Assembly: GCF_002752675.1 (NCBI RefSeq)
Contig: NZ_CP024608.1
Location: forward strand, 3,906,001-3,970,000
Direction: 5' to 3'
Source of the DNA: Massilia violaceinigra
GTDB taxonomy: Bacteria; Pseudomonadota; Gammaproteobacteria; Burkholderiales; Burkholderiaceae_D
DNA: 64,000 nucleotides
Part shown: one piece after another, positions 54,665-64,000 of the stretch
How the letters are laid out: every line of letters starts with the position of its first letter
Numbering within the stretch: position 1 is the first letter of the stretch
The notes under the pieces: model-generated
What the model was told of the DNA's origin: nothing
The model's input: only the letters and a program-made list of their open reading frames with translations
The model's database searches: none
Made by a program: the position numbers and the translations under genes

Positions 54665-55456
54665 ATGAATCAGTTTTTCCACACCGGAGCGCTGGCGGCG
54701 GCCTTGTGCATGCTGTTCGCCCCGGCCGGCCCGGTCAGCGCCGCCCCCGACGACAGTACGGCCCGGATCACCGAGACGCGCGTGGTCGACGCCAGGGCGC
54801 AGCGGGTCAGGCTCGACGGCGCCATCGACCTGCGCCTGCGCCAGGGCGCCGTGCCCAGCCTGGTCATCACGGGCGAAAAGCGCCTGATGAGCTCGATTAC
54901 CACCGAGCAGGAGGGCGACACGCTGACCATCGGCAGCGAGGCGCGCGGCGTGCGCGCGCTCACGCGCGGCAACAGCGTGCGGGCCGAGCTGACCCTGCCG
55001 AGCCTGCGCGAAGTAGCGTCCGAAAGCATCGGCTGGACCGATGTCAGCGGGTTTTCGGGCGACGAGCTGGAGTTGTCGCTGGAAGGGGCCGGTTCGATGA
55101 AGGTCAATTGCCATTACCGTCTCGTCAGCGCCAGCCTGGGCGGGGTGGGCAGCATGAACCTGCAGGGCGTGGTCGGCGAGGGCGTCGAGCTGGCGCTGCG
55201 CGGGGCGGGGTATGCCACCCTGGGTGGGAGCGCCAAGTGGCTCAAGGCCAATCTGGGCGGGCTCGGCGGCCTCGACGCGCAGCACTTCCAGGTCGACAGC
55301 GTGACCCTCGACTTGAACGGGCTGGGCAATGCCGCGGTGATGGCGCGCCAAAGCGCCACCCTGCGCCTGAGCGGGCTCGGTTCGGTGACGGTGTACGGCA
55401 AGCCGCCCAACCGCAACGTCAGCGTCGATGGCCTCGGCAAAGTCAGCTGGAAATAA
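54665..55456 (+). CDS. GIN-domain (DUF2807) exported protein
   Basis: A 263-residue protein with a signal peptide (residues 1-28, ending VSAA). It is followed by the DUF2807/GIN right-handed beta-helix: VDARAQRVRLDGAIDLRLRQG and the repeated pattern LSLEGAGSMKV, ASLGGVGSMNL, LALRGAGYATL, ANLGGLGGLDA, LDLNGLGNAAV, LRLSGLGSVTV. GGAG precedes ATG 54665. Members of this family sit in the outer envelope; no partner is obvious here. Confidence 0.88.
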   Translation: MNQFFHTGALAAALCMLFAPAGPVSAAPDDSTARITETRVVDARAQRVRLDGAIDLRLRQGAVPSLVITGEKRLMSSITTEQEGDTLTIGSEARGVRALTRGNSVRAELTLPSLREVASESIGWTDVSGFSGDELELSLEGAGSMKVNCHYRLVSASLGGVGSMNLQGVVGEGVELALRGAGYATLGGSAKWLKANLGGLGGLDAQHFQVDSVTLDLNGLGNAAVMARQSATLRLSGLGSVTVYGKPPNRNVSVDGLGKVSWK

Positions 55457-55532
55457 CCGTCATGCCTTACCCGTGCGACGGACGACTGGATCAACAGGAC
55501 GGGCAAGCCGTTCCTGGTGCGATACGCGAACC

Positions 55533-56147
55533 ATGAAAAAACTACTCGTTGCGATGATCGTCGCATTCGGCCTGCACGCCAGCGCGCTGGCCGGTTTTAC
55601 CGAAGGTGCCAACGCCTACAATGCGCGCGATTATGCGCGCGCGCTGAAAGAAGTCGCGCCGCTGGCGCGGGCGGGGCATATGGAGGCGCAGCATTTGCTC
55701 GGCCTCATGTATTACATGGGACGCGGGGTGGCGCGCGACTACAAGCAAGCCATGCTGTGGCACCGCAAGGCGGCCGAGCAGGGCAAGGCCGACGCGCAGT
55801 ATGTGGTGGGGGCGATGTATTACACCGGCAATGCGGTGCCGCTCGATCACAAGGAAGCGATCGCGTGGTTCCGCAAGGCGGCCGAGCAGGGGCACGCGGA
55901 GGCGCAGCATGCGCTGGGGCTGATGTACCGGTATCACGCGGCGGGGATGCCGCAGGATAAGGTGCTCGCTTATATGTTGTGGAACCTGGCGGCGGCCAGC
56001 GGCAATGCGAATGCGACCGAGCACAGGGCGGCCATTGCCAAGCGCATGACGCAGGAGCAGATCGACGAGGCGCAGGCGCTGTCGCGCGCCTGGCGCCCGG
56101 GGACGCCGTTGCCGAGGCAGTCGCGCAGTGGGGGTGGGGCGGGGTAG
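55533..56147 (+). CDS. Sel1-repeat (TPR-like) exported protein
   Basis: A 204-residue protein with a signal peptide (residues 1-20, ASALAGF) and three Sel1-like repeats, AQHLLGLMYYMGRGVARDYKQAMLWHRKAAEQG, AQYVVGAMYYTGNAVPLDHKEAIAWFRKAAEQG and AQHALGLMYRYH..., ending in a short basic tail. Sel1 proteins act as protein-protein interaction scaffolds. The gene follows DUF2807 by 76 bp. Confidence 0.88.
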   Translation: MKKLLVAMIVAFGLHASALAGFTEGANAYNARDYARALKEVAPLARAGHMEAQHLLGLMYYMGRGVARDYKQAMLWHRKAAEQGKADAQYVVGAMYYTGNAVPLDHKEAIAWFRKAAEQGHAEAQHALGLMYRYHAAGMPQDKVLAYMLWNLAAASGNANATEHRAAIAKRMTQEQIDEAQALSRAWRPGTPLPRQSRSGGGAG

Positions 56148-56213
56148 GTTGCGGCGGTGCCGCCCACTACATCGTCGTCTTCGCCACCTATACGTCGTTA
56201 TCCCCCCCACCTG

Positions 56214-56302
56214 CGTCGTTCCCGCGAAGGCGGGAACCCAAGTTCGTTAATCCGCCACTGACTGCGGCGCGAACTTGGGTTCCCGCCTTCGCGGGAACGA
56301 CG
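56214..56302. repeat. Palindromic intergenic repeat, second full-length copy
   Basis: An 89-bp element nearly identical in its arms to the copy at 22657-22757: left CGTCGTTCCCGCGAAGGCGG..., right the exact complement ...CCGCCTTCGCGGGAACGACG. Both share GGGAACCCAAGTTCGT at the inner edge. Located 67 bp after the Sel1 gene. Confidence 0.85.
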
Positions 56303-56419
56303 TATAGGCGGCGGGAACGATGTATAGGCCGCTGGAACGGCGGTTTTGGGGCTAGCCCGAACAACGGGCCACCCCCACTTCCCGTACAATCGCCTTTTGC
56401 TTCCAGCGAGCCCCCTCCC

Positions 56420-57400
56420 ATGCGTGCCATCGAAATCAAGCAACCCGGCCCTCCCGATGTTCTGCAACTGTGCGAGCGTCCCGTCCCTGAACTGAAACCC
56501 GGCGAAGTGCTCATCCGTGTGCACGCGGCCGGCATCAACCGTCCCGACGTGCTGCAGCGCCTCGGCCACTACCCGGTCCCACCGGGCGCGTCTGACCTGC
56601 CGGGCCTCGAAGTGGCCGGCGAAATTGTCGACGGCGACCTGGCCGGCAGCAGTTTCCAAAAAGGCGACATGGTCTGCGCCCTGGTCCAGGGTGGCGGCTA
56701 CGCCGAATTTTGCGCCGCGCCCCTCCTGCAATGTTTGCCCGTGCCCGCCGGCCTGAGCCCGCTCGAAGCGGCGTCCCTGCCTGAAAACTACTTCACGGTC
56801 TGGAGCAACGTGTTCGACCGCGCCAAACTGGCCGCCGGCGAAACCCTGCTGGTGCAGGGCGGCACCTCCGGCATCGGCGTGACCGCCATCCAGCTCGCCG
56901 CCGCGTTCGGCCTGCGCGTGTTCGCCACCGCCGGCAGCGCCGACAAATGCCGCGCCACCGAGTCGCTCGGCGCCGAACGCGGCATCGATTACAAAACCGA
57001 GGACTTCGTCGCCGTGGTCAAGTCGCTTACCGGCAACAAGGGCGTCGATGTCATCCTCGACATGGTCGGCGGCGACTATCTGCCGCGCGAAATCGATTGC
57101 CTGGCCGACGATGGCCGCATCGCCCTGATCGCCCTGCTGGGCGGCGCCAAGGCCAATATCGACCTCGGCCAGGTGCTGCGGCGCCGCCTGACGATTTCCG
57201 GCTCGACCCTGCGCCCGCGCCCGGTCGCCTTCAAGGGCGCCATCGCGGCGGACCTGCGCGAACACGTCTGGCCGCTGTTTGAAGCCGGCAAGGTGCGCCC
57301 CGTCATTTTCAAGACCTTCCCCCTGGAACAGGCCGCCCAGGCCCATGCGCTGATGGAGAGTTCTACCCATATCGGGAAGATCATGTTGCAAGTGGTGTGA
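56420..57400 (+). CDS. NAD(P)H:quinone oxidoreductase, zinc-less MDR type
   Basis: A 326-residue medium-chain dehydrogenase/reductase of the quinone oxidoreductase (PIG3) group. The GroES-like domain has AGINRPDVLQRLGHYPVPPGASDLPGLEVAGEI; the Rossmann domain has LLVQGGTSGIGVTAIQLAA (cofactor loop) and RIALIALLGGA. Zinc ligands of alcohol dehydrogenases are absent. It catalyses one-electron or two-electron reduction of quinones with NADPH in relatives. Monocistronic between the Sel1 and tpiA genes. Confidence 0.9.
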   Translation: MRAIEIKQPGPPDVLQLCERPVPELKPGEVLIRVHAAGINRPDVLQRLGHYPVPPGASDLPGLEVAGEIVDGDLAGSSFQKGDMVCALVQGGGYAEFCAAPLLQCLPVPAGLSPLEAASLPENYFTVWSNVFDRAKLAAGETLLVQGGTSGIGVTAIQLAAAFGLRVFATAGSADKCRATESLGAERGIDYKTEDFVAVVKSLTGNKGVDVILDMVGGDYLPREIDCLADDGRIALIALLGGAKANIDLGQVLRRRLTISGSTLRPRPVAFKGAIAADLREHVWPLFEAGKVRPVIFKTFPLEQAAQAHALMESSTHIGKIMLQVV

Positions 57401-57428
57401 TCGGCTGGCAACTGCCCCCGGCCTTTGT

Positions 57429-57457
57429 TTGACCGACATGGGATCGGGGGTTAAAAT
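57429..57457 (+). promoter_or_regulatory. Sigma-70 promoter of tpiA
   Basis: TTGACC (57429-57434), a 17-bp spacer and TAAAAT (57452-57457). The start would be near 57464, about 20 nt before the tpiA ATG. Confidence 0.65.
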
Positions 57458-57483
57458 AGCGGGTTAATTAAATCTGGGCTACT

Positions 57484-58230
57484 ATGCGTCGCAAACTCGT
57501 CGTAGGAAATTGGAAGATGAACGGCAATCGTGCCGCGAATGCAAGCCTGTTGGCGGGCATTGTCGCAGGCGCGAATGGTTCGAACGCCTCTTGTGCGGTG
57601 TGTGCACCGGCACCATATCTGGCCCAGTGCCAGGATGCGCTGAGCGCCAGCCCGGTCGCCTGGGGTGCCCAGGATGTCTCCGCCCAGCCCGGCGGCGCCT
57701 TCACCGGCGAAGTCGCGGCGGCCATGCTGGCCGATTTTGCATGCAAGTACGTCATCGTCGGTCACTCCGAACGCCGTGCCTACCATGGAGAAAGCAGCGA
57801 ACTGGTGGCGAAAAAAGCCGTCGCCGTGCTCGACGCGGGCATGACCCCGATCGTGTGCGTCGGCGAAACGCTGGCCGAGCGCGAAGCCGGCCAGACCGCC
57901 GCCGTGGTGTCGAGCCAGCTCGGCGCCGTGCTCGACCTGGTGGGCGAGCGCGTCGCGCAGATCGTCGTTGCCTACGAGCCCGTGTGGGCGATCGGCACCG
58001 GCAAGACGGCCACGCCGGCCATGGCCCAGGAAGTCCACGCCCAGCTGCGCGCGCAGCTGATGGCCAAGAATGCAGTAGCAGCCGAGACAGTGCAGATTTT
58101 GTACGGCGGCAGCATGAAGCCCGATAACGCCCTGGAATTGATGGCTCAGCCAGATATCGACGGCGGCTTGATCGGCGGGGCAGCGCTGAAGGCGGCAGAT
58201 TTTCTTGCCATCCTTAATGCAGCCAATTGA
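57484..58230 (+). CDS. tpiA: Triosephosphate isomerase
   Basis: A 248-residue glycolytic enzyme interconverting dihydroxyacetone phosphate and glyceraldehyde-3-phosphate. Complete catalytic set: VGNWKMNG (Lys), VIVGHSERR (His), [15 protein letters not shown] (catalytic Glu and loop 6) and [13 protein letters not shown] at 57484 lies 20 nt after a predicted start. It precedes secG by 36 bp, the usual betaproteobacterial order. Confidence 0.97.
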   Translation: MRRKLVVGNWKMNGNRAANASLLAGIVAGANGSNASCAVCAPAPYLAQCQDALSASPVAWGAQDVSAQPGGAFTGEVAAAMLADFACKYVIVGHSERRAYHGESSELVAKKAVAVLDAGMTPIVCVGETLAEREAGQTAAVVSSQLGAVLDLVGERVAQIVVAYEPVWAIGTGKTATPAMAQEVHAQLRAQLMAKNAVAAETVQILYGGSMKPDNALELMAQPDIDGGLIGGAALKAADFLAILNAAN

Positions 58231-58266
58231 AATATTATTGTTGTTAAACTTGGAATGGAATAAGCA

Positions 58267-58749
58267 ATGAACACGTTGTTCAATCTGGTTGTAGTTGTAC
58301 AGGTTATTTCCGCTCTGGCGATTATCGGTCTGGTCTTGCTGCAGCATGGCAAGGGCGCCGATATGGGAGCGGCTTTCGGTTCCGGCGCTTCCGGCAGTCT
58401 GTTCGGTGCCACTGGCTCCTCGAACTTCATGTCGAAGTCGACCGGCGTGGCCGCCGCGGTGTTTTTCGGCGCCACCCTGGGCCTGGCGTTCTTTGCCACC
58501 AAAAACAAGGGCCAGGTCGGCGGCGGCGTGATGGATCGCGCAGCCGTGACGGCGCCAGCGCCAGTGACCGGCCCGGGTGCAATCCCGACCGCCGCACCGT
58601 CGCTTGCTGCGCCTGCCGCTCCGTCGGCCGTGCCGAACGCGCCAGTTACCGGTGGGGCAGTGCCTGCCGCGCCAGTGACCGGCGGAGCAGTTCCGGCCGC
58701 GCCAGCGACAACGGTACCGGAAGTACCTGCTAATCAGGTGCCAAAGTAA
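58267..58749 (+). CDS. secG: Preprotein translocase subunit SecG
   Basis: A 160-residue inner-membrane subunit of SecYEG. Two transmembrane helices flank a cytoplasmic loop, with the family motifs LVLLQHGKGADMGAAFGSGASG and TGVAAAVFFGATLGLAFF. The C-terminal ~70 residues are a Pro/Ala/Val-rich extension with the repeated motif TGGAVPAAP, longer than E. coli SecG (110 residues). Second gene after tpiA. Confidence 0.93.
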   Translation: MNTLFNLVVVVQVISALAIIGLVLLQHGKGADMGAAFGSGASGSLFGATGSSNFMSKSTGVAAAVFFGATLGLAFFATKNKGQVGGGVMDRAAVTAPAPVTGPGAIPTAAPSLAAPAAPSAVPNAPVTGGAVPAAPVTGGAVPAAPATTVPEVPANQVPK

Positions 58750-58873
58750 TCCAGTTCTGGTAGAATACTGCCCGCGCACAGAGTATTAGCGCAGGCAGCA
58801 TGGCCGGGTATTGGCCAGTATCAAAAAGAAGTAAGGTTTTTCTGTTTTATCCTTGTTTTCGCGCAATTTTGCA

Positions 58874-58903
58874 TTGAATACAGTGATGTAACAATGTTAG
58901 AAT
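58874..58903 (+). promoter_or_regulatory. Promoter of tRNA-Leu
   Basis: TTGAAT (58874-58879), an 18-bp spacer and TAGAAT (58898-58903). The predicted start near 58910 is 6 nt upstream of the tRNA. Confidence 0.6.
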
Positions 58904-58915
58904 AGCGGACTCAAT

Positions 58916-59002
58916 GCCGACGTGGTGAAATTGGTAGACACGCTATCTTGAGGGGGTAGTGGGCGAAAGCCTGTGCGAGTTCGAGTCTCGCCGTCGGCAC
59001 CA
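58916..59002 (+). tRNA. tRNA-Leu (anticodon GAG)
   Basis: An 87-nt tRNA with a long variable arm. Acceptor stem GCCGACG / CGTCGGC, discriminator A and encoded CCA end. Anticodon stem CTATC / GGTAG with loop TTGAGGG gives anticodon GAG, which reads CUC and CUU leucine codons. T-arm GTTCGAGTC. Confidence 0.93.
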
Positions 59003-59010
59003 AGAATATG

Positions 59011-59063
59011 AAAGCCAGCAAGGTTGCATAAGCGAACATGTTTATGCCTAAGCTGGCTTTTTT
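59011..59063 (+). terminator. Rho-independent terminator after tRNA-Leu
   Basis: A perfect 9-bp stem AAAGCCAGC (59011-59019) / GCTGGCTTT (59052-59060) with an inner GCATAA/TTATGC stem and a T6 tail. Confidence 0.88.
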
Positions 59064-59174
59064 GCGAGGATCAGTCGTTCGGTCCTGGTGGCAAGGTTCA
59101 AGCCAGGTTCGTGCGGTAGGGCGCTGCGACATGCAGTGTTTCATTAACCGATCGTTCAATATAGGCTCCATCAA

Positions 59175-59534
59175 GTGAACCTCGATAATTACTTCCCCGT
59201 CCTGTTGTTCATCCTGGTTGGCATCGGTGTCGGTGTCGTCCCGCAGGTACTGGGATATCTGCTCTCTCCCCATAAGCCCGATTCCGCCAAGCTGTCGCCT
59301 TACGAGTGCGGCTTTGAAGCGTTTGAAGACGCGCGCATGAAGTTCGACGTCCGCTACTATCTGGTGGCAATCCTGTTTATTTTGTTCGATCTGGAAACGG
59401 CATTCTTCTTCCCATGGGGCGTCTCCATGCGTGAGCTGGGCTGGTCCGGCTTCGTGACGATGATGGTCTTCATCGCCGAGTTTGTGGTCGGTTTTTGGTA
59501 TATCTGGAAGAAAGGTGCCCTTGATTGGGAATAA
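59175..59534 (+). CDS. nuoA: NADH-quinone oxidoreductase subunit A
   Basis: A 119-residue three-helix membrane subunit of complex I. Conserved [41 protein letters not shown] carries the loop containing the conserved Cys of ND3/NuoA. It starts with GTG at 59175. First gene of the nuo operon, 111 bp after the tRNA-Leu terminator. Confidence 0.96.
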   Translation: MNLDNYFPVLLFILVGIGVGVVPQVLGYLLSPHKPDSAKLSPYECGFEAFEDARMKFDVRYYLVAILFILFDLETAFFFPWGVSMRELGWSGFVTMMVFIAEFVVGFWYIWKKGALDWE

Positions 59535-59537
59535 GCC

Positions 59538-60014
59538 ATGTCAATTGAAGGCGTATTAAACGAAGGTTTCATCACCACGACAGCAGACAAGCTGATCAAC
59601 TGGGCGCGTACCGGGTCGATGTTCCCGATGACGTTCGGCCTGGCTTGCTGCGCCGTCGAAATGATGCACACGGGCGCGGCCCGCTACGACATGGACCGCT
59701 TCGGCGTCGTGTTCCGTCCCTCGCCGCGCCAGTCCGACGTGATGATCGTCGCCGGCACGCTGTGCAACAAGATGGCCCCGGCCCTGCGCAAGGTCTACGA
59801 CCAGATGCCGGAGCCGCGCTGGGTCATCTCGATGGGCTCGTGCGCCAACGGCGGCGGCTACTATCACTATTCGTACTCGGTGGTGCGCGGTTGCGACCGC
59901 ATTGTGCCGGTCGATGTCTACGTGCCGGGCTGTCCGCCGACCGCTGAAGCGCTGCTGTACGGGATTCTGCAACTGCAGAACAAGATCAAGCGCACCAATA
60001 CCATCGCACGTTAA
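59538..60014 (+). CDS. nuoB: NADH-quinone oxidoreductase subunit B
   Basis: A 158-residue subunit holding cluster N2 and lining the quinone site. The four N2 cysteines are in [10 protein letters not shown] (tandem Cys), MGSCANGG and [11 protein letters not shown]. Located 3 bp after nuoA. Confidence 0.97.
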   Translation: MSIEGVLNEGFITTTADKLINWARTGSMFPMTFGLACCAVEMMHTGAARYDMDRFGVVFRPSPRQSDVMIVAGTLCNKMAPALRKVYDQMPEPRWVISMGSCANGGGYYHYSYSVVRGCDRIVPVDVYVPGCPPTAEALLYGILQLQNKIKRTNTIAR

Positions 60015-60029
60015 GAAGCGGTTTCCACC

Positions 60030-60644
60030 ATGACGACAAAACTCGAAGCCCTTGAACTCGCCCTGCGCACCGCACTGGGTGAGGGCGCCGCTATCAGCGT
60101 GGCGCTGGGCGAGGTGACCGTAGTGGTCAAGGCCGCCGGCTATATCGCCGCGATGCAGACCCTGCGCGACCACCCGGCGCTCAAATTTGAACAATTGCTC
60201 GACCTGTGCGGTGTGGATTACTCCACCTACGGCGAAGGCACCTGGGATGGCGCGCGCTTCGCGGCCGTCTCGCATCTGCTGTCGATCGAACATAACTGGC
60301 GTGTGCGCGTGCGCGTGTTCGCCGAGGACGACGACACGCCGGTACTGGCCTCGGTCGTCGAGCTGTGGCGTTCGGCCAACTGGTACGAGCGCGAAGCGTT
60401 CGACCTGTACGGCATCCTGTTCGAAGGCCACAACGACCTGCGCCGCATCCTGACCGACTACGGTTTCATCGGCCATCCGTTCCGCAAGGACTTCCCGATG
60501 TCCGGTTACGTCGAAATGCGTTACGACCCCGAACAGAAGCGCGTGATCTACCAAGCCGTGACGATCGAGCCGCGTGAAATCATTCCGCGCGTGATCCGCG
60601 AAGAAACCTACGGGATGAATCCTGGGAGCAAAAACCTTGGCTGA
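60030..60644 (+). CDS. nuoC: NADH-quinone oxidoreductase subunit C
   Basis: A 204-residue peripheral-arm subunit (30-kDa type). The signature [41 protein letters not shown] is complete. It is separate from nuoD, unlike the fused NuoCD of E. coli. Its end overlaps the nuoD start by 8 bp. Confidence 0.97.
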   Translation: MTTKLEALELALRTALGEGAAISVALGEVTVVVKAAGYIAAMQTLRDHPALKFEQLLDLCGVDYSTYGEGTWDGARFAAVSHLLSIEHNWRVRVRVFAEDDDTPVLASVVELWRSANWYEREAFDLYGILFEGHNDLRRILTDYGFIGHPFRKDFPMSGYVEMRYDPEQKRVIYQAVTIEPREIIPRVIREETYGMNPGSKNLG

Positions 60645-61890
60645 AATTAAGAACTACACCCTCAACTTCGGTCCGCAGCACCCGGCCGCGCACGGCGTGC
60701 TGCGCCTGGTGCTCGAGCTCGACGGCGAAGTGATCCAGCGTGCCGATCCGCACATCGGCCTGTTGCACCGCGCCACCGAAAAGCTGGCCGAAACCCGCAC
60801 CTACCTGCAATCGGTGCCCTACATGGACCGTCTCGACTATGTGTCGATGATGAGCAACGAGCACGGCTATGTGATGGCGATCGAGAAGCTGCTCGGTATT
60901 GAAGTACCGGTGCGCGCCCAATATATCCGCGTCATGTTCGACGAAATCACGCGCCTGCTGAACCACCTGATGTGGCTCGGCACGCACGCGCTCGACGTCG
61001 GCGCGATGGGTCCGTTCCTGTACGCCTTCCGCGACCGCGAAGATTTGTTCGACTGCTACGAAGCGGTCTCCGGCGCGCGTATGCACGCCGCTTACTACCG
61101 CCCGGGCGGCGTGTACCGCGACCTGCCGGACGCGATGCCGAAGCACAAGGCCTCGATCATCCGCAGCGCCAAGGCGATCGACGAACTGAACGAACACCGC
61201 CAGGGCTCGCTGCTCGACTTCCTCGACGACTTCTGCAAGCGTTTCGTCACCTATGTGGACGAGTACGAAACCCTGCTGACCGATAACCGCATCTGGAAAC
61301 AGCGTACGGTCGGCATCGGCGTGGTGAGCCCGGAAGCGGCGAAAGCCATGGGCTTTACCGGCGCCATGCTGCGCGGCTCGGGCGTGGAGTGGGATCTGCG
61401 CAAGAAGCAGCCGTACGCCGTGTACGACAAGATGGATTTCGACGTCCCGGTCGGCACCAATGGCGATTGCTACGACCGCTACCTGGTGCGCGTGGAAGAG
61501 ATGCGCCAGTCGAACCGCATCATCAAGCAGGCGTCCGCCTGGCTGCGCGCCAACCCGGGCCCGGTGATGACCGACAACCACAAGGTCGCGCCACCCAAGC
61601 GCACCGAGATGAAGTCGAACATGGAATCGCTGATTCACCACTTCAAGCTGTTTACCGAAGGCTTCCACGTGCCGCCGGGCGAGGCGTATGCCGCGGTCGA
61701 GCATCCGAAGGGCGAGTTCGGCATCTACATCGTGTCGGACGGCGCCAACAAGCCGTACCGCCTGAAGATCCGCACCCCGGACTATGCGCACTTGCAGAGC
61801 CTGGACGAAATGGCGCGCGGGCACATGCTCGCCGACGCCGTCACCATCATCGGCACCCAGGACATCGTATTCGGCAGTATCGACCGCTAA
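60637..61890 (+). CDS. nuoD: NADH-quinone oxidoreductase subunit D
   Basis: A 417-residue 49-kDa-type subunit contributing to the quinone cavity. [21 protein letters not shown] is the signature near the N-terminus, with HRATEKLAE and the C-terminal GSIDR. Translation most likely starts at TTG 60637, eight bases inside nuoC, because GGGAG lies 9 bases upstream and the conserved [13 protein letters not shown] begins there. Confidence 0.95.
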   Translation: MAEIKNYTLNFGPQHPAAHGVLRLVLELDGEVIQRADPHIGLLHRATEKLAETRTYLQSVPYMDRLDYVSMMSNEHGYVMAIEKLLGIEVPVRAQYIRVMFDEITRLLNHLMWLGTHALDVGAMGPFLYAFRDREDLFDCYEAVSGARMHAAYYRPGGVYRDLPDAMPKHKASIIRSAKAIDELNEHRQGSLLDFLDDFCKRFVTYVDEYETLLTDNRIWKQRTVGIGVVSPEAAKAMGFTGAMLRGSGVEWDLRKKQPYAVYDKMDFDVPVGTNGDCYDRYLVRVEEMRQSNRIIKQASAWLRANPGPVMTDNHKVAPPKRTEMKSNMESLIHHFKLFTEGFHVPPGEAYAAVEHPKGEFGIYIVSDGANKPYRLKIRTPDYAHLQSLDEMARGHMLADAVTIIGTQDIVFGSIDR

Positions 61891-61915
61891 GCTGTCGATT
61901 AATTGAGGCACAACC

Positions 61916-62407
61916 ATGTTGTTATCAGAGCAGTCATACAAAAAAATCGACCGTGAAGTCGCCAAGTATCCGCCCGACCATAAAGAGTCCGCGGTCATGG
62001 CGGCGCTCGCCATTGCGCAGGATGAAAAAGGCTGGCTTCCGCCGGAAGTGATGCAGGACGTCGCCGATTACCTCGGCATGCCCGCCATCGCCGTGCAGGA
62101 AGTGGCCACGTTCTACAATATGTACAACGTCAAGCCGGTCGGCAAGTACAAGATCACCGTGTGCACCAACCTGCCGTGCGCCCTGTCGGGCGGCGAGCAC
62201 GCCGGTCACTATCTGCAGGAAAAACTCGGCATCGGCTACCGCGCCACCTCGGCCGACGGCCAGTTCACGCTGGTCGAAGGCGAGTGCATGGGCGCCTGCG
62301 CCGATGCGCCCGTGATGCTGGTCAATAACAAGCGCATGTGCAGCCTGATGTCGGATAGCAAAATCGATGAATTGATTGATACTCTGGTCGAGGAAGCGAA
62401 GAAATGA
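61916..62407 (+). CDS. nuoE: NADH-quinone oxidoreductase subunit E
   Basis: A 163-residue 24-kDa-type subunit with a thioredoxin-like [2Fe-2S] site (cluster N1a). The ligands are in [12 protein letters not shown] (two Cys) and [12 protein letters not shown] (two Cys). Its stop overlaps the nuoF start by 4 bp. Confidence 0.96.
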   Translation: MLLSEQSYKKIDREVAKYPPDHKESAVMAALAIAQDEKGWLPPEVMQDVADYLGMPAIAVQEVATFYNMYNVKPVGKYKITVCTNLPCALSGGEHAGHYLQEKLGIGYRATSADGQFTLVEGECMGACADAPVMLVNNKRMCSLMSDSKIDELIDTLVEEAKK

Positions 62408-63699
62408 CATCCCTCCACTCACGTCACATCGACCCGGTCATCCTGGCCGGCCTCGACGGCCAGAACTGGCACCTGCAGGATTACGTGAACCGCGGCGGCT
62501 ATTCCGCGCTGCGCCGCATCCTGGAAGAGAAAATCACGCCGGAAACGATCATCGCCGAACTGAAAGCCGGTTCCCTGCGCGGCCGCGGCGGCGCCGGTTT
62601 CCCGACGGGCCTGAAGTGGAGCTTCATGCCACGCCAGTTCCCGGGCCAGAAATACCTCGTCTGCAACACCGACGAAGGCGAGCCGGGCACGTTCAAGGAC
62701 CGCGACATCATTCGCTACAATCCGCACGCGCTGATCGAAGGCATGGCCATCGGCGCCTACGCGATGGGCATCACGGTCGGCTACAACTACATCCACGGCG
62801 AAATCTGGGCCGAATACGCGCGCTTTGAAGACGCACTGGACGAGGCGCGTGCCGCCGGCTTCCTGGGCGACAAGATCATGGGCAGCGAATTCAACTTCCA
62901 GCTGCACGCCGCGCACGGCTACGGCGCCTACATCTGCGGCGAAGAAACCGCGCTGCTCGAATCGCTCGAAGGCAAGAAGGGACAGCCGCGCTTCAAGCCG
63001 CCGTTCCCGGCTTCGTTCGGCCTGTACGGCAAGCCGACCACGATCAACAACACCGAAACGTTTGCCGCCGTGCCGTTCCTGCTGAACATGGGTGGCGAGA
63101 AATACGCCGCCATCGGCAAGCCGAACAATGGCGGCAGCAAGATTTTCTCGATCTCGGGCGACGTCAACCTGCCGGGCAACTACGAAGTGCCGCTCGGTAC
63201 GCCGTTCGCCAAGCTGCTGGAACTGGCTGGCGGCATGCGCGGCGATAAAAAGATCAAGGCGGTCATTCCCGGCGGTTCGTCCGCCCCGGTGATCCGCGGC
63301 GACGTCATGATGAACACCGATCTCGACTACGATTCGATCGCCAAGGCCGGCTCGATGCTCGGTTCGGGCGCCGTGATCGTCATGGACGAGACGCGCTGCA
63401 TGGTCAAGTCGCTGCTGCGCCTGTCGTATTTCTATTATGAAGAGTCTTGCGGCCAGTGCACGCCGTGCCGCGAAGGCACGGGCTGGATGTACCGCATGGT
63501 CCACCGCATCGAGCACGGCCAGGGCCGTCCCGACGACCTGGACATGCTCAACTCGATCGCCGACAACATCCAGGGCCGCACCATTTGCGCCCTCGGTGAT
63601 GCGGCGGCGATGCCGGTACGCGCTTTCGTGAAGAACTTCCGCGAAGAATTTGAATATCACATCGAGCACAAGCACTGTCTGGTGCCCGCTTATATCTAA
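62404..63699 (+). CDS. nuoF: NADH-quinone oxidoreductase subunit F
   Basis: A 431-residue subunit carrying FMN, the NADH site and cluster N3. [13 protein letters not shown] binds [23 protein letters not shown] follows, and the [4Fe-4S] ligands are in [15 protein letters not shown] plus the later Cys in [10 protein letters not shown]. Translationally coupled to nuoE. Confidence 0.97.
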   Translation: MTSLHSRHIDPVILAGLDGQNWHLQDYVNRGGYSALRRILEEKITPETIIAELKAGSLRGRGGAGFPTGLKWSFMPRQFPGQKYLVCNTDEGEPGTFKDRDIIRYNPHALIEGMAIGAYAMGITVGYNYIHGEIWAEYARFEDALDEARAAGFLGDKIMGSEFNFQLHAAHGYGAYICGEETALLESLEGKKGQPRFKPPFPASFGLYGKPTTINNTETFAAVPFLLNMGGEKYAAIGKPNNGGSKIFSISGDVNLPGNYEVPLGTPFAKLLELAGGMRGDKKIKAVIPGGSSAPVIRGDVMMNTDLDYDSIAKAGSMLGSGAVIVMDETRCMVKSLLRLSYFYYEESCGQCTPCREGTGWMYRMVHRIEHGQGRPDDLDMLNSIADNIQGRTICALGDAAAMPVRAFVKNFREEFEYHIEHKHCLVPAYI

Positions 63700-63714
63700 G
63701 GCCAGAGAACTCTC

Positions 63715-64000
63715 ATGGTTGAAATTGAAATTGACGGTAAGAAGGTAGAAGTCCCACCGGGTAGCATGGTGATGGACGCAGCCAACAAGCTGGGCACCTA
63801 CATTCCGCACTTCTGCTATCACAAGAAATTGTCGATCGCAGCGAACTGCCGCATGTGCCTGGTTGAAGTCGAGAAGGCACCGAAGCCTTTGCCGGCTTGC
63901 GCCACGCCGGTGTCGGCGGGCATGATCGTGCGCTCGAACAGCGAGAAGGCGGTACAGGCACAGAAATCCGTGATGGAATTCCTGCTGATTAACCACCCGC
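63715..64000 (+). CDS. nuoG: NADH-quinone oxidoreductase subunit G (5' part)
   Basis: The first 95 codons of the large Fe-S subunit; the gene continues beyond the window. The [2Fe-2S] ferredoxin-type domain (cluster N1b) is complete: PHFCYHKKLSIAANCRMCLVEV and PLPACATPV hold its four Cys. The next signature, at the start of the NuoG [4Fe-4S] region, is just beginning (LLINHP). Follows nuoF by 15 bp. Confidence 0.95.
   Translation, partial: MVEIEIDGKKVEVPPGSMVMDAANKLGTYIPHFCYHKKLSIAANCRMCLVEVEKAPKPLPACATPVSAGMIVRSNSEKAVQAQKSVMEFLLINHP

Overview
The window is chromosomal DNA of a high-GC betaproteobacterium. It fits the Oxalobacteraceae best (Massilia/Telluria/Duganella/Janthinobacterium group). 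The evidence is gene order: a complete isc operon; ilvB-ilvN-ilvC followed by pssA and leuA; rpsO-pnp; tpiA-secG-tRNA-Leu-nuoA..G; an ECF sigma/DUF3619/DUF3106/RDD cluster; and a PEP-CTERM protein. No prophage, intact insertion sequence, CRISPR array or rRNA was seen.

Layout. 1-4.9 kb: an aromatic-catabolism trio (VOC protein, FAH-family hydrolase, maleylacetoacetate isomerase), then DUF2970, a flavodoxin-fold quinone reductase, a CBS protein and a uracil-DNA-glycosylase-like protein lacking the catalytic Asp. 5.1-13.5 kb: an IscR operator, then iscR-iscS-iscU-iscA-hscB-hscA-fdx-iscX, running on into a methyltransferase, threonine aldolase and a pseudouridine-synthase-like gene. 13.5-18.9 kb (minus strand): a RING + TerD-like stress protein, a small HNH protein, and the RDD/DUF3106/DUF3619/ECF-sigma group. 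19.3-26.9 kb: branched-chain amino acid and phospholipid synthesis. 27-34.9 kb: assorted genes including a GH18-like protein, a BamE-like lipoprotein, rpsO-pnp and a PEP-mutase-family enzyme.

35.0-45.4 kb is the most unusual part. An eight-gene plus-strand cluster (35176-43145) is preceded by an almost canonical sigma-54 promoter and two perfect GAAACGCGTTTC palindromes whose centres lie 42 bp apart. A sigma-54 enhancer-binding protein with an intact GAFTGA loop lies just beyond the cluster on the minus strand. Its own promoter carries a perfect FNR-type box at exactly the class II distance from a TATAGT -10 element. The cluster encodes three paralogous proteins with a common C-terminal G-x-W-x-R-Q tail (two with a glycine-rich hydrophobic core), an HEVGH metallopeptidase, a 715-residue protein of unknown function, an oxoamine-synthase-like PLP enzyme, a GIY-YIG-domain protein and an amidohydrolase. 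I propose it as a sigma-54-driven, possibly oxygen-responsive system of unknown function.

45.4-47.4 kb is a decay zone with a TetR gene and remnants of DsbA-like, ArgP-type LysR and unidentified genes. 47.4-57.4 kb holds envelope and accessory genes: a lipoprotein, an M16 peptidase pair, a PEP-CTERM protein, a methyl-accepting-type signalling protein behind another sigma-54-like promoter, a GMC oxidoreductase, a DUF2807 protein, a Sel1-repeat protein and a quinone reductase. 57.4-64 kb carries tpiA, secG, tRNA-Leu(GAG) and nuoA-nuoG; nuoG runs off the window end. Three copies of a palindromic intergenic repeat (8.3, 22.7 and 56.2 kb) are scattered through the window.
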